This document shows positions 7,191 through 15,208 of a stretch of 52,396 nt of DNA, piece by piece (the stretch's first letter is position 1; each line of letters begins with the position of its first letter). The notes below the pieces were generated by a model that was not told the DNA's origin, made no database searches, and saw only the letters and a list, made by a program, of their open reading frames with translations. The DNA is taken from assembly GCA_031270465.1 (NCBI GenBank), contig JAISXP010000140.1, forward strand, positions 1-52,396. The letters are read 5' to 3'. Source of the stretch: Tannerella sp. (GTDB lineage: Bacteria; Bacteroidota; Bacteroidia; Bacteroidales; Tannerellaceae). The translations under genes were made by a program, and so were the position numbers.

Positions 7191-10100
7191 AAAATTCGGA
7201 CAATGTCACCCTGCTGTTGAGCGGAGCCGATTCTGCCTCAGAGCTGTCCGAAAGTTCGTACCGGATCAATGATATTGTTCGTGGTCTGTACCGAATCGTA
7301 GACAGCCCTGTGGAAGGCGGCTTTGGCCGTGTGTTTCATGTGCATCATATTGGGTGGAATGTCGAACTTGCCATGAAACAGCCCAAAGAAAAACTGTTCA
7401 TCAACGAACAGCAAAAACAGCTGTTCATCAACGAATGCGACGTCTGGATCACCCTTGGCCTGCATCCGCATATTGTTTCATGCCACTACGTGCGCGAAAT
7501 AGACGGCATTCCCTCCATCTTCTCCGAATGGATGAATGGAGGCAGCCTGAAAGACTGGATATACGCCAAAAACAATGACAACGGCGCCGGCGCGTGGGCG
7601 AGCATGAATGACGAGGATAAAAAACGTCCGGGCAAACTCTACGACGGCGGTAAGAAAGCCGCGCTCCGACGCATCCTCGACATCGCCATCCAGTTTGCCC
7701 GCGGGCTGCAATACGCCCACAAGCAGGGTTTGATTCATCGGGATGTCAAGCCGGGCAACCTGCTGATGACCGCCGACGGCACGGCCAAGGTGGCTGATTT
7801 TGGACTGGCCAAAGCAAGAGCAGGGCTGGAAAGCATCGCTTCCGACGCAGCAAACACGCCTTCTTACTGTTCGCCCGAACAACTCAGCGACACACCTCTG
7901 ACAACCCGTACCGACATCTGGAGCTGGGCCGTATCCGTGCTCGAAATGTTTTTTTGCGGCAAACCCTGGCTCAACGGCGTGGCGGCCGGAGTATCCTGCG
8001 ACAACTATTTCGAAACGGCATACATTCCCGTCCCCGAGCTGATGAAAAATCTGTTGCGCCGCTGCTTCCGCTTCGAAGCCAAAGAACGGCCGGACAGCTT
8101 CGCCGAAATCGAAGCCCTGCTGCGCGACGCCTATTACACCGAAACGGGAGAATCCTACACCCGTCCCGAAGCCAGAGCTGCGGCCGATACGGCGGAAAAT
8201 TTAAACAACAGGGCGCTGTCTTATTTAGACATGGGAATGACGGACGAAGCCGAAAAATGCTGGGAGAAAGCCCTGGAAAAACAGCCCGACCATGTCGACA
8301 GCATTTTCAACAATACCGCATATCTCTGGAGAAACGGCCGGATAGACGATGTGCAGGCCGCTGACACGCTCAAAAATCTGTACGAAATCCATCCGGACAA
8401 TGACGACGTGATTTGGCTCTACGCCAACCTTTGTCTGGAACGGTGCGACTTCCGGACGGCCATACAGTTGCTGAGCGACCGGAAGGAAGCGTTTCGCGAC
8501 AAAAAGCACAGTGCATTTCTCCGCGCCGTCAAACTGTCGGGAGGCAGGCCGGAGCGCCGCATCCTGTGCGACGGGGTAGACTGCGCCGGTCTGCTGCACG
8601 TCGCGGACAGTGGCACCGTCGTCTCCTGCTCGGAAAAAGGCATTGAGCGGTGGGCGCTCGGATACTCGCCCGAAGGCGTCCCCAACGATGCCCGGCCGGC
8701 CGGCAAACAAGCATGGGACTGGACGCAGGTTAAGGTTTTCCGCATCGGCAGCGACGGGAAGCATGTGCTTACGCTCGAAGGCAGGGAAGATGAAAACGGC
8801 CGCCCGGTAAACGGAAAAGCCGTTTGTCTGTGGGCGGTCGACAGTTGCCGCTGTCTGCACCGTTTCGTTTCTCCCCGATTTCGGAGCGGGCAGCCGAAAG
8901 ACGCCTGTTTCAGCACGGACGGCACACACGTATTGACGGTGGCGTGGGGCGATGGCGACGACGATTCCGGCGAACTGAAAGTCTGGGACGCCGGCAGCGG
9001 GAAATGTCTGCGCACGGTTACGGTCGGCGAGCAGAACGTCTCGGCCGTATCCTTCGCGCCGGACGGTCGGTCGTTCGTGATCGGAAACAGGCGGGGAGCG
9101 GTCAAACTGTTCGATGTGCATACCGGAGCGGCGGTGCAGACTTTTCTCCACGAAGGGACGGGCGACAAGGCGTCCGCCGTTCGGACGGCTCTGCTCACAC
9201 CGGACGGCTACGTCGCCGCAACCTCTGCCGGCGGCACATTTTACCTGTGGGATGTCTCCGGCGGCAGACTGATTTGCCGGCGCGAGGGCAACTTCGCAGA
9301 TGTAAGCATACACTTTTTTCCCGACGGACGGCACACGCATGTCGTGTCGTCGGATTGCAGGCTGATCGAAATCGCATCCGGACGCTGCATCAATACGTCG
9401 GACGAATTTATCCCCGACGCCAATATCCTGCATCTTAACCGGGAATATGCACTGACTGCGGCTATCGTCGATCGCGACAGTTTGAAAAGAGGATTGATTC
9501 TCATTTCCCTCCCGAATCTCGACAGCGAGCCGGGCGTCCGGTGGACGTTGAGCCGCATCGTCGATACGCAGGAACTGGAGACGCGACGGCGCCGCTTCCG
9601 CCAAATCATGGCGGATGCAAGAACATGCATCCAGAAAAAAGACATGGCCGTTGCGCTGAAATATCTGGAAAAGACGTTCAGAATTTCGTCCGTTTCCAGG
9701 GCGGCAAGGCAAAAACTGAGCGACGACATCGGCCGGTACTGCCGCATCAGGAGCATCAGGTCGCTTCTGGTGCAGAAAAAAACCGTGGGGAAAACGGGTG
9801 GCAGATATGCCTTCAGTCCTGAAGGATATGTGATTTCGGACGGACGGCTTTACGACGTTTTCAAAAAGGAATATCTGCGCAGGTTCGACGAACCGTTTGC
9901 CCTTTACACGTTCGACCCCGACAACCGGCATGTCTACGGCATAACCGAAGGCCCCGCACATTCGCAGCGCATCAAGGCCTTTGATGTGCAAACGGGGAAA
10001 TATCTGTTTTCGTTCGACGATACGCACAGCCGCACCGTCAACGCCCTCGTGATAAGTCGCGACGGAAAATACCTCCTCTCGGGGAGCGACGACGGAACAG

Positions 10101-10846
10101 CCCGGCTGTGGAACATCGGCCGGCGCCGCTGTACCCGCAGCTTCGTCCACGACGGCGAAGTCAAAAGCGTATGTTTCGGGCCGGACACGCGGACAGTCGT
10201 CACCCTGTCCACAGCGGCCGGTCAACGGCAGGGCGATGTGTTTCGATGGGACATCCGCGACGGAGAAAAACAAACCGTCCGCGACAGTGTATACAGCATC
10301 TGCCCCGACTATGGCGGCGCCCGGCTACTGCTGGGACGTATGGGGGGCGTGGAAATGATCGACATGCATACTTCCGCAACGCTTGCCACGTGTCGACATA
10401 AAAACAACCCACGCTATTGCGCCGCCGACGTGAAGTTTTTCCCCGACGAACGCTACGCCCTCTCTGCCGGCCCGCCCGGTTCGATTTGCTGCTGGGATAT
10501 GGTCGCCGGGAAGCATCTCCTCTCTCTTCGCCACGACGGTCATTTCCTGTCGATACATCCTGCCGGAAACTATGCCCTCGCCTGCTCGGCACACTGCTGC
10601 CTGATACGCTTTGAGCATTTCTACGAATTTCCCGGCTGGGCGGAGTGGGACGAAGGTGCACGCCCTTTCCTGGAACGTTTCCTCGCGCTTCATCCCGCCT
10701 GGACGGACGAACAGTTCGGTAAAATACTGCTCCCCGAACTGCAAAACCGCGGCTACGGATGGCTGGAAGCCGAAAGCGTGCGGATGAGGCTGGAGGAAAT
10801 GGATTCCGGCAGCGCTGTGCGACCGTTTCATCATCCCTCTTACTGA
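7187..10846 (+). CDS. Ser/Thr kinase with TPR and two WD40 propeller regions
   Basis: 1219 residues from the ATG at 7187; the ORF-track start at 7097 lies inside the previous gene. The Hanks kinase domain at about 36-312 has EGGFGRV (43-49), K64, E83, HRDVKPGN (184-191), DFG (204-206), an intact SPEQ motif (229-232) and DIWSW, so it is predicted active. TPR-like helices follow at about 337-470 (NRALSYLDMGMTDEAEKCWE). Then come WD40-type blades from about 490 to 800, a short helical spacer (ARTCIQKKDMAVALKYLEKT), and a second WD40 stretch from about 890 to 1150 with a textbook GSDDGTARLWN blade. There is no transmembrane segment. TPR and WD40 scaffolds suggest a platform for partner proteins. 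Such kinases are typical of Planctomycetes, cyanobacteria and myxobacteria and unusual for Bacteroidota. Confidence 0.9.
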   Translation: MKNSDNVTLLLSGADSASELSESSYRINDIVRGLYRIVDSPVEGGFGRVFHVHHIGWNVELAMKQPKEKLFINEQQKQLFINECDVWITLGLHPHIVSCHYVREIDGIPSIFSEWMNGGSLKDWIYAKNNDNGAGAWASMNDEDKKRPGKLYDGGKKAALRRILDIAIQFARGLQYAHKQGLIHRDVKPGNLLMTADGTAKVADFGLAKARAGLESIASDAANTPSYCSPEQLSDTPLTTRTDIWSWAVSVLEMFFCGKPWLNGVAAGVSCDNYFETAYIPVPELMKNLLRRCFRFEAKERPDSFAEIEALLRDAYYTETGESYTRPEARAAADTAENLNNRALSYLDMGMTDEAEKCWEKALEKQPDHVDSIFNNTAYLWRNGRIDDVQAADTLKNLYEIHPDNDDVIWLYANLCLERCDFRTAIQLLSDRKEAFRDKKHSAFLRAVKLSGGRPERRILCDGVDCAGLLHVADSGTVVSCSEKGIERWALGYSPEGVPNDARPAGKQAWDWTQVKVFRIGSDGKHVLTLEGREDENGRPVNGKAVCLWAVDSCRCLHRFVSPRFRSGQPKDACFSTDGTHVLTVAWGDGDDDSGELKVWDAGSGKCLRTVTVGEQNVSAVSFAPDGRSFVIGNRRGAVKLFDVHTGAAVQTFLHEGTGDKASAVRTALLTPDGYVAATSAGGTFYLWDVSGGRLICRREGNFADVSIHFFPDGRHTHVVSSDCRLIEIASGRCINTSDEFIPDANILHLNREYALTAAIVDRDSLKRGLILISLPNLDSEPGVRWTLSRIVDTQELETRRRRFRQIMADARTCIQKKDMAVALKYLEKTFRISSVSRAARQKLSDDIGRYCRIRSIRSLLVQKKTVGKTGGRYAFSPEGYVISDGRLYDVFKKEYLRRFDEPFALYTFDPDNRHVYGITEGPAHSQRIKAFDVQTGKYLFSFDDTHSRTVNALVISRDGKYLLSGSDDGTARLWNIGRRRCTRSFVHDGEVKSVCFGPDTRTVVTLSTAAGQRQGDVFRWDIRDGEKQTVRDSVYSICPDYGGARLLLGRMGGVEMIDMHTSATLATCRHKNNPRYCAADVKFFPDERYALSAGPPGSICCWDMVAGKHLLSLRHDGHFLSIHPAGNYALACSAHCCLIRFEHFYEFPGWAEWDEGARPFLERFLALHPAWTDEQFGKILLPELQNRGYGWLEAESVRMRLEEMDSGSAVRPFHHPSY

Positions 10847-10947
10847 CAGTGGGGTTATTCAATGATTGTCCGGGAATCTGGCGCGATTAGTTGCCGCCTC
10901 CATCATTCGCATTCCTGTTTATCACTCCGTATCCCCGTCCGTACCCC

Positions 10948-12729
10948 CTATTTCTTCACTACTTTGACGAATGTTTCGTCGACCCGGAAGAAGTACACTC
11001 CCTGCGGATAGGCGGACAGGTCAACGCGGTTACCCACGACTTCCTGCAGCAACATTCCCTGCAGGTCGTACACTTTTATGCGGCTTTCCTTTTCCAAAAA
11101 GACGGCGCCCGACGTGGGATTCGGATAAAGCACAACAGTTGCCGAAGGCACAGCCTGAATATCGACGGCCGTTTCCCGATAAAAAGGATGCAGTTCGAGG
11201 TTGCCGTCCATCAGTCCGAAATACTGTTCGATGGGATGTCCTCCATTTTGCGATTTGACGGGTTCATCATATACCTCAAAGTAGAATGACGGAACATTGT
11301 CGCGGGCAATCCATTCGAGAAACCCGTTCAGATACTTCACGGCTTTTTGCGGTGAAGGGGTTTGGACGAAGCCGTTTTCCACGCTGTACGAACCGCCCGA
11401 ATAGGGAGTCCCCGTTTCGGTAAGCAAAACGAATTTGTAAGGAAATGCGGCCAGATGGCCGGCATACGTTCGGATGAGCGCAGCGGTCATTTCATTTTCA
11501 GGTGTCCTGTCCCACGTGCCGCAGTAGATGTTCACGCCGACGAAGTCGAGTCTGTCCAGTACGGAGTGGCTCCAGGAGACGCCGGCTATGTCCGCACTTC
11601 CGACGGGGATGACGAATCCGGCATCTTTCACTGCCTTGCGGACGGCGTCGATACACGAAGCATGTGTTGCCGGAGCAACTTCCGCCAGGCTACATTCGTT
11701 GCCGACGATGATGAGATCCGGTGCAGGCCCGGTTGCGAGGATCTGCCGCAGACCCTGTATTTGCGCGTTGTTGTCGGACGTACTGTTGGTCACGTACACG
11801 CCGATCATTGTCCGCAAACCCTGTTCCCTGGCAATTTTGTTGATGTACGGGAGGCCGTTGTCCAGTGTACCGAAGGTTTTGACCCACTTCGCAAGCCGGG
11901 CGACGGGCGCCATTCGTGCGCGCGTCGCTTCTTCGGAGAGGGGATGACCGAAAGGTTCTCCGTTGAGCGCCAGCGAGACGTTGATACCCCAGAAGGGGGT
12001 AGTGAGCGGTTCGCGTGGCAGCCATACGAAAGAGGCCGGCGCACTGAACGCGCCCGACAGGCGGGTGACAGCCTTGACGAGCAGCGACCCGTCGGAAGGC
12101 ACGGCGAAAGTGGTGCTGGCGCCGTATGTACGGGCGGAAGCGGAAGTGGCCGGGTCGCTGCCGTCCTGTGTGTACAGGATGACGCCTCCGGCCTGGCACG
12201 AGAGCTTGATGCGCCGTCCCGCATCAGCCAGTCCCGGACGGATATCCGGCACGGGTGGTTGCGGGCGGTTCGCCCAGAAATCGTTCCGGTTCACGGTGAG
12301 CGGCCGGCCGATATATTTCCCGTTCATGTAGCCGGCCTTCACGCTGCTTCCGTCGATGCCGCGAAACGTAGTACGCAATACGAGGTAAAAGCTGACATCG
12401 GCGATCGCGAAATCGCCCTCTCCACTGGTTGTGATGTTGACCGCAAAATTGCCCGATGCGTCGATGGCGTTCAGATAGTTGTCGTAGTAAGGCTTCACAT
12501 AGTCGTCGCCCCACGAAGCACGAAGCATCGCAATGACGGCGTATTGAGCGGCATTGCTTTCCGTGAGGATGTCCCATACTACCCTCCCTTCGGCGATGCC
12601 TCCTTCACCTGTCGGCGGGATGTAGTTGATGACAATTTCCGGGTCTGCTGCCCGAATTTGGTTCATGCAGGTGCAGAACAGCATTCCGGCTGCAAGGTAT
12701 GCAAGTTTTTGAAAAAATGAATGTTTCAT
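10948..12729 (-). CDS. T9SS-exported GH17-like endo-beta-1,3-glucanase
   Basis: 593 residues. A signal peptide lies at about 1-28. An N-terminal beta-rich region (30-155) is followed by a chitobiase-like Ig domain (about 160-235, ILYTQDGSDPATSASARTY). The TIM barrel (about 243-520) has a GH17-type acid/base glutamate in VGNEC (E345) and nucleophile in LTETGTPYSGG (E438). Residues about 530-593 are a T9SS type A sorting domain (LYPNPTSG ... IKVYDLQG ... YPQGVYFFRV). It is probably secreted through PorU-type processing and acts on beta-1,3-glucan such as laminarin, callose or fungal wall glucan. It converges with the WD40 kinase gene across 101 gene-free bases. The GH17 assignment rests on the two glutamate motifs. 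Confidence 0.8.
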   Translation of the reverse strand: MKHSFFQKLAYLAAGMLFCTCMNQIRAADPEIVINYIPPTGEGGIAEGRVVWDILTESNAAQYAVIAMLRASWGDDYVKPYYDNYLNAIDASGNFAVNITTSGEGDFAIADVSFYLVLRTTFRGIDGSSVKAGYMNGKYIGRPLTVNRNDFWANRPQPPVPDIRPGLADAGRRIKLSCQAGGVILYTQDGSDPATSASARTYGASTTFAVPSDGSLLVKAVTRLSGAFSAPASFVWLPREPLTTPFWGINVSLALNGEPFGHPLSEEATRARMAPVARLAKWVKTFGTLDNGLPYINKIAREQGLRTMIGVYVTNSTSDNNAQIQGLRQILATGPAPDLIIVGNECSLAEVAPATHASCIDAVRKAVKDAGFVIPVGSADIAGVSWSHSVLDRLDFVGVNIYCGTWDRTPENEMTAALIRTYAGHLAAFPYKFVLLTETGTPYSGGSYSVENGFVQTPSPQKAVKYLNGFLEWIARDNVPSFYFEVYDEPVKSQNGGHPIEQYFGLMDGNLELHPFYRETAVDIQAVPSATVVLYPNPTSGAVFLEKESRIKVYDLQGMLLQEVVGNRVDLSAYPQGVYFFRVDETFVKVVKK

Positions 12730-12822
12730 GATGATTGTATTGAGGGTATTTGACTGCGTCGATTTTCAATTCAAATTGTCGTTTATGACCCGTGTCCGTT
12801 CCTTCACATTGATTTTCATTAT

Positions 12823-13362
12823 TCATTCCGTTTTTTTTGACTCCTGCAGTTCCTGCATGGCGCTGCCGACGTCCCGGATGCGATTCGTCCATTGGTCGAA
12901 CGCCCAGTCGGCGGCGGTCATTCCTGCGAAAGGAGGCCCCGGCAGCGGGTCGAACTCATATTTGGTAAATGTTTGTCCCGTGCTCACTGTCACGGCGGTT
13001 TTGACGGCGGCAGGCGGAAAGAAACCCTCCTCGGCGCAAAGATTCATGAGTTCCGTCATCTCCCGCATCAATATTTTCGCGACCGCTTCCAGTTGCTCCC
13101 TTCTGGGAGGTGCGAACCATATATCCGGCGCAACCAGTTCGCCGCGCTTTACCCCGATAATGTAAACTTCCGGATTGATCTGCGGTGTACCTAATGACTG
13201 CAGATACTCCATCGACCGGGGTAGCGTCCGGACTGCTCCGAAGAAACAGACTTCGTCAGCGTCAACAAGAGCGCTACGCCCTTCGTCCGGCAAGACAATG
13301 CGGCGAATCCTTGATGCGATGTCCGCCTCCCACACGTTTAGCCAATCACCTAATTTTCCCAT
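12823..13362 (-). CDS. Unrecognised cytosolic protein
   Basis: 179 residues with no signal peptide or membrane segment and no motif I recognise. The middle is proline-rich (EFDPLPGPPFAG). The start is well supported: the minus strand reads aaaaggaggaaatcATG, a near-perfect Shine-Dalgarno sequence at ideal spacing. That is uncommon in Bacteroidota, which usually lack strong ribosome binding sites. It lies between the DUF6261 gene (52 bases upstream) and the GH17 gene (93 bases downstream), all leftward. The strong ribosome binding site hints at foreign origin or high expression. Confidence 0.65.
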   Translation of the reverse strand: MGKLGDWLNVWEADIASRIRRIVLPDEGRSALVDADEVCFFGAVRTLPRSMEYLQSLGTPQINPEVYIIGVKRGELVAPDIWFAPPRREQLEAVAKILMREMTELMNLCAEEGFFPPAAVKTAVTVSTGQTFTKYEFDPLPGPPFAGMTAADWAFDQWTNRIRDVGSAMQELQESKKTE

Positions 13363-13414
13363 GATTTCCTCCTTTTCTTACAGTAATACAAAATTATTTT
13401 ACAGGCCTGTACAA

Positions 13415-14191
13415 TCAGTTTTCACTTTTCGACTCACTCCCGTTCCCGGATTCCAAAGTTTCTTCATTTTGCTTTTTCGCCCTGATTCGTCCGAGGTGTT
13501 GCGCATACAGGTCGTTGTAATGCTTTATCAGCCCGTTCAGTTCGGTTACAAACGGAGCATAAGCCGTTTCGCCTTCCATCACGATCAGGGCATTGATTAC
13601 AAGGACGATTTTTTTGTATGCTTCGTCTGTTTCGCGACGGACGTCTTTAAACCGGAACGGAGGTTTTGCCGCCTGCTGTTCGTTATACGCTTTTGTCAGC
13701 CGGTCGAACGCGTCGTTGCGTTTATGCAGTTCCGCCACCCACGTCGCCAGTCCTGCAACCTGTACATCGGCGCCGTACTTACCCTCAAATTCCTGCAGCA
13801 GATTGGCGATGGCAACCGTTTCGGCGTCTAAAGGCAACCTTGTCAATGACTTGGGAGTGTTGTAGGCGTCCAGAACGATTTTCAATCTTTTCGCCGCCTC
13901 GCTCACTGTCGTGTCGAAATGACGGAGAGCGGTTCTCACTCCTTCGCTGATGCCTGTGAAAACAACATCGCGGGCTTGATCCGCATCCTCTTTGGCTTCC
14001 GAGAGATCGCTCTTGCGGATGATCTTGTAGCACAGGTCTTCCTTTTCGACGCTCGCTCGAAAAACTTCATATTGCGGAACGATTTTCAACGTCTTGGGAT
14101 CGAATTTTTCCATCAATCCTTTTGCTTCACCGGCAAATTGCAGGTGTAAAGCCTGAGTCAAATGATGACTGTAAATACTTTCTATTTTCAT
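13415..14191 (-). CDS. DUF6261 family protein
   Basis: 258 residues, predicted mostly alpha-helical and soluble. The opening (KIESIYSHHLTQALHLQF) and the conserved late ITDEA/VIVMEGETAYAPFV-type segment match the uncharacterised DUF6261 family, which is largely limited to Bacteroidetes and often repeated several times per genome. It ends in a polar, low-complexity tail. Function is unknown. The upstream 400 bases contain a 42-bp tandem repeat, and a -7 box lies at 14602-14609, so a long leader is possible. Confidence 0.7.
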   Translation of the reverse strand: MKIESIYSHHLTQALHLQFAGEAKGLMEKFDPKTLKIVPQYEVFRASVEKEDLCYKIIRKSDLSEAKEDADQARDVVFTGISEGVRTALRHFDTTVSEAAKRLKIVLDAYNTPKSLTRLPLDAETVAIANLLQEFEGKYGADVQVAGLATWVAELHKRNDAFDRLTKAYNEQQAAKPPFRFKDVRRETDEAYKKIVLVINALIVMEGETAYAPFVTELNGLIKHYNDLYAQHLGRIRAKKQNEETLESGNGSESKSEN

Positions 14192-14255
14192 GACATATAA
14201 ATTTTATTTGTGAAACCGTATCGTGGATATAAACATGTATGACCGTGAAAAAGTT

Positions 14256-14351
14256 TTTTTGACGGTCGCGAAAGCTGCGGCCGACCGGAACAATTTGTGA
14301 CGGTCTGCCCCGAGGGTTGCGGCCGACTGGAACATTTTGTGACGGTCTGCC
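14256..14351. repeat. 42-bp imperfect tandem repeat, about 2.3 copies
   Basis: The unit gcggccgacYggaacaWtttgtgacggtctgcc recurs with a 42-base period (starts at 14277 and 14319); a partial, more diverged copy (tttgacggtcgcg) precedes it. The period is a multiple of three, so minus-strand ORFs stay open and give repeats such as TVTKCSSRPQPSGQ. I treat these ORFs as by-products. Confidence 0.7.
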
Positions 14352-14601
14352 TCAAAAACGAAACAGCAACCGGCGCAGGCATTGCCGGCAAACCATAACC
14401 GCAAGGGAAAACCAGCCGAACATATAAATGACAATTCGAAAAAATTTTGACATATACGCGGGGAAACGATGCAGTTACCCGGTTCCCCTCCTGCAATAAC
14501 CGCATCAAACCAGGCGATTTCCCGGTTCAACCTGCATTTATTTAAGAAAAATGATCGCATATACAATATTTTAATTCTTACACAAACTGCATTAACGGGA
14601 G

Positions 14602-14609
14602 CAAAGATA
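14602..14609 (-). promoter_or_regulatory. Bacteroidetes -7 box (TATCTTTG)
   Basis: The minus strand reads TATCTTTG about 410 bases before the DUF6261 start, with TTG 16 bases further upstream, slightly shorter than ideal. It would drive the DUF6261 leader containing the tandem repeat. Confidence 0.4.
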
Positions 14610-14735
14610 TTGAAACTTTTTCGAACAACAGTTTTTTTTCGAGATTAATTCTTTTTTTGGAGAGATAAAAAATAAATAACACAGAATAACGGAAAAGCCC
14701 CGTCAGTGACGACATGTCGGCAGCAAACTTTATTT

Positions 14736-14762
14736 CACCACGGAGGCACGGAGGACACGGAG
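14736..14762. repeat. Dispersed (c)acggag(g) repeat, copy 1
   Basis: caccacggaggcacggagga, then cacggag, is a run of three acggag units about nine bases apart. A near-identical run lies at 42379-42405 in another intergenic region. Short repeats of this type are scattered in many Bacteroidetes genomes; their role is unknown. Confidence 0.5.
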
Positions 14763-14792
14763 CGACCGCATGGAAACATCTTCAATATTTTG

Positions 14793-14837
14793 GTGCGGTT
14801 GCCCTGACCGCACTCAGAGGTTATACCTCGTGAGTGC
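14793..14837. other. Two overlapping, mutually exclusive hairpins
   Basis: gtgcggt/accgcac (14793-14813, 7-bp stem) and gcactca-gaggt/acctc-g-tgagtgc (14810-14837, 12-bp stem with one bulged G and a TAT loop) share the bases gcac, so only one can form at a time. A T-rich stretch follows on the plus strand after a GC-rich block. This may be the terminator region of the efflux operon or an attenuator-like RNA. Confidence 0.45.
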
Positions 14838-14858
14838 GCGGGGGCTTCTTTTTATGCC

Positions 14859-14900
14859 GCCGGGGCGTCGTGCGGGCGCCGGGTGCCGGGGCGTCGTGCG
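14859..14900. repeat. 16-bp direct repeat, period 26
   Basis: gccggggcgtcgtgcg occurs exactly at 14859-14874 and 14885-14900, just beyond the stop of the P-II-like gene. Confidence 0.7.
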
Positions 14901-14903
14901 CCG

Positions 14904-15197
14904 TCAGATGGTCTTCTCGATGTTCCACATGAAGGCGCGCAGACCGAGTCGGTCGGTTTGCAGGTCAATCTTGTGCAGGGCGTCGAGGAGAAGGTCGGCC
15001 GTACGGTCTTCGACCACGGTGATGATGGCCGAACACATCGCCGGCCATGCGTGCGAGCCGTAGTGCGGCTCGCCCGTTTTAGACCCGCGTCCCTGCACGT
15101 GCTCGAAGAAAGTGTATCCGCGACAGTTCAAATGGTCGAGGGTGGCGATAATGCGTTCGTAAAACGCCTGGTCGAAGGTGATTAATACGGATTTCAT
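14904..15197 (-). CDS. P-II-like small protein linked to RND efflux
   Basis: 97 residues with the alternating beta-alpha-beta pattern of the P-II/ferredoxin-like fold. It opens MKSVLITFDQAFYERI and contains the conserved segment GRGSKTGEPHYGSHAWPAMC. Similar short proteins stand behind RND efflux operons in Bacteroidales and are annotated as P-II-like; binding partner and ligand are unknown. The gene starts 11 bases after the RND permease stop and is the last gene of the operon. It should be soluble and could sense substrate or regulate the pump; that is inference. Confidence 0.7.
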   Translation of the reverse strand: MKSVLITFDQAFYERIIATLDHLNCRGYTFFEHVQGRGSKTGEPHYGSHAWPAMCSAIITVVEDRTADLLLDALHKIDLQTDRLGLRAFMWNIEKTI

Positions 15198-15208
15198 TAT
15201 GTTTCGTT

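Noticed and set aside
8225-10273. 682-aa minus-strand ORF inside the WD40 kinase gene
   Set aside because: Antisense shadow of a high-GC gene; no recognisable domain.
3101-10846. TerY-P-type conflict system or phage-defence island
   Set aside because: Kinase and PP2C are present but no vWA/TerY, nuclease, NTPase effector or integrase was seen, so signalling is a better reading.
14204-14566. 120-aa and 106-aa minus ORFs upstream of DUF6261
   Set aside because: They exist because a 42-bp repeat keeps frames open in more than one frame; no signal peptide or domain.
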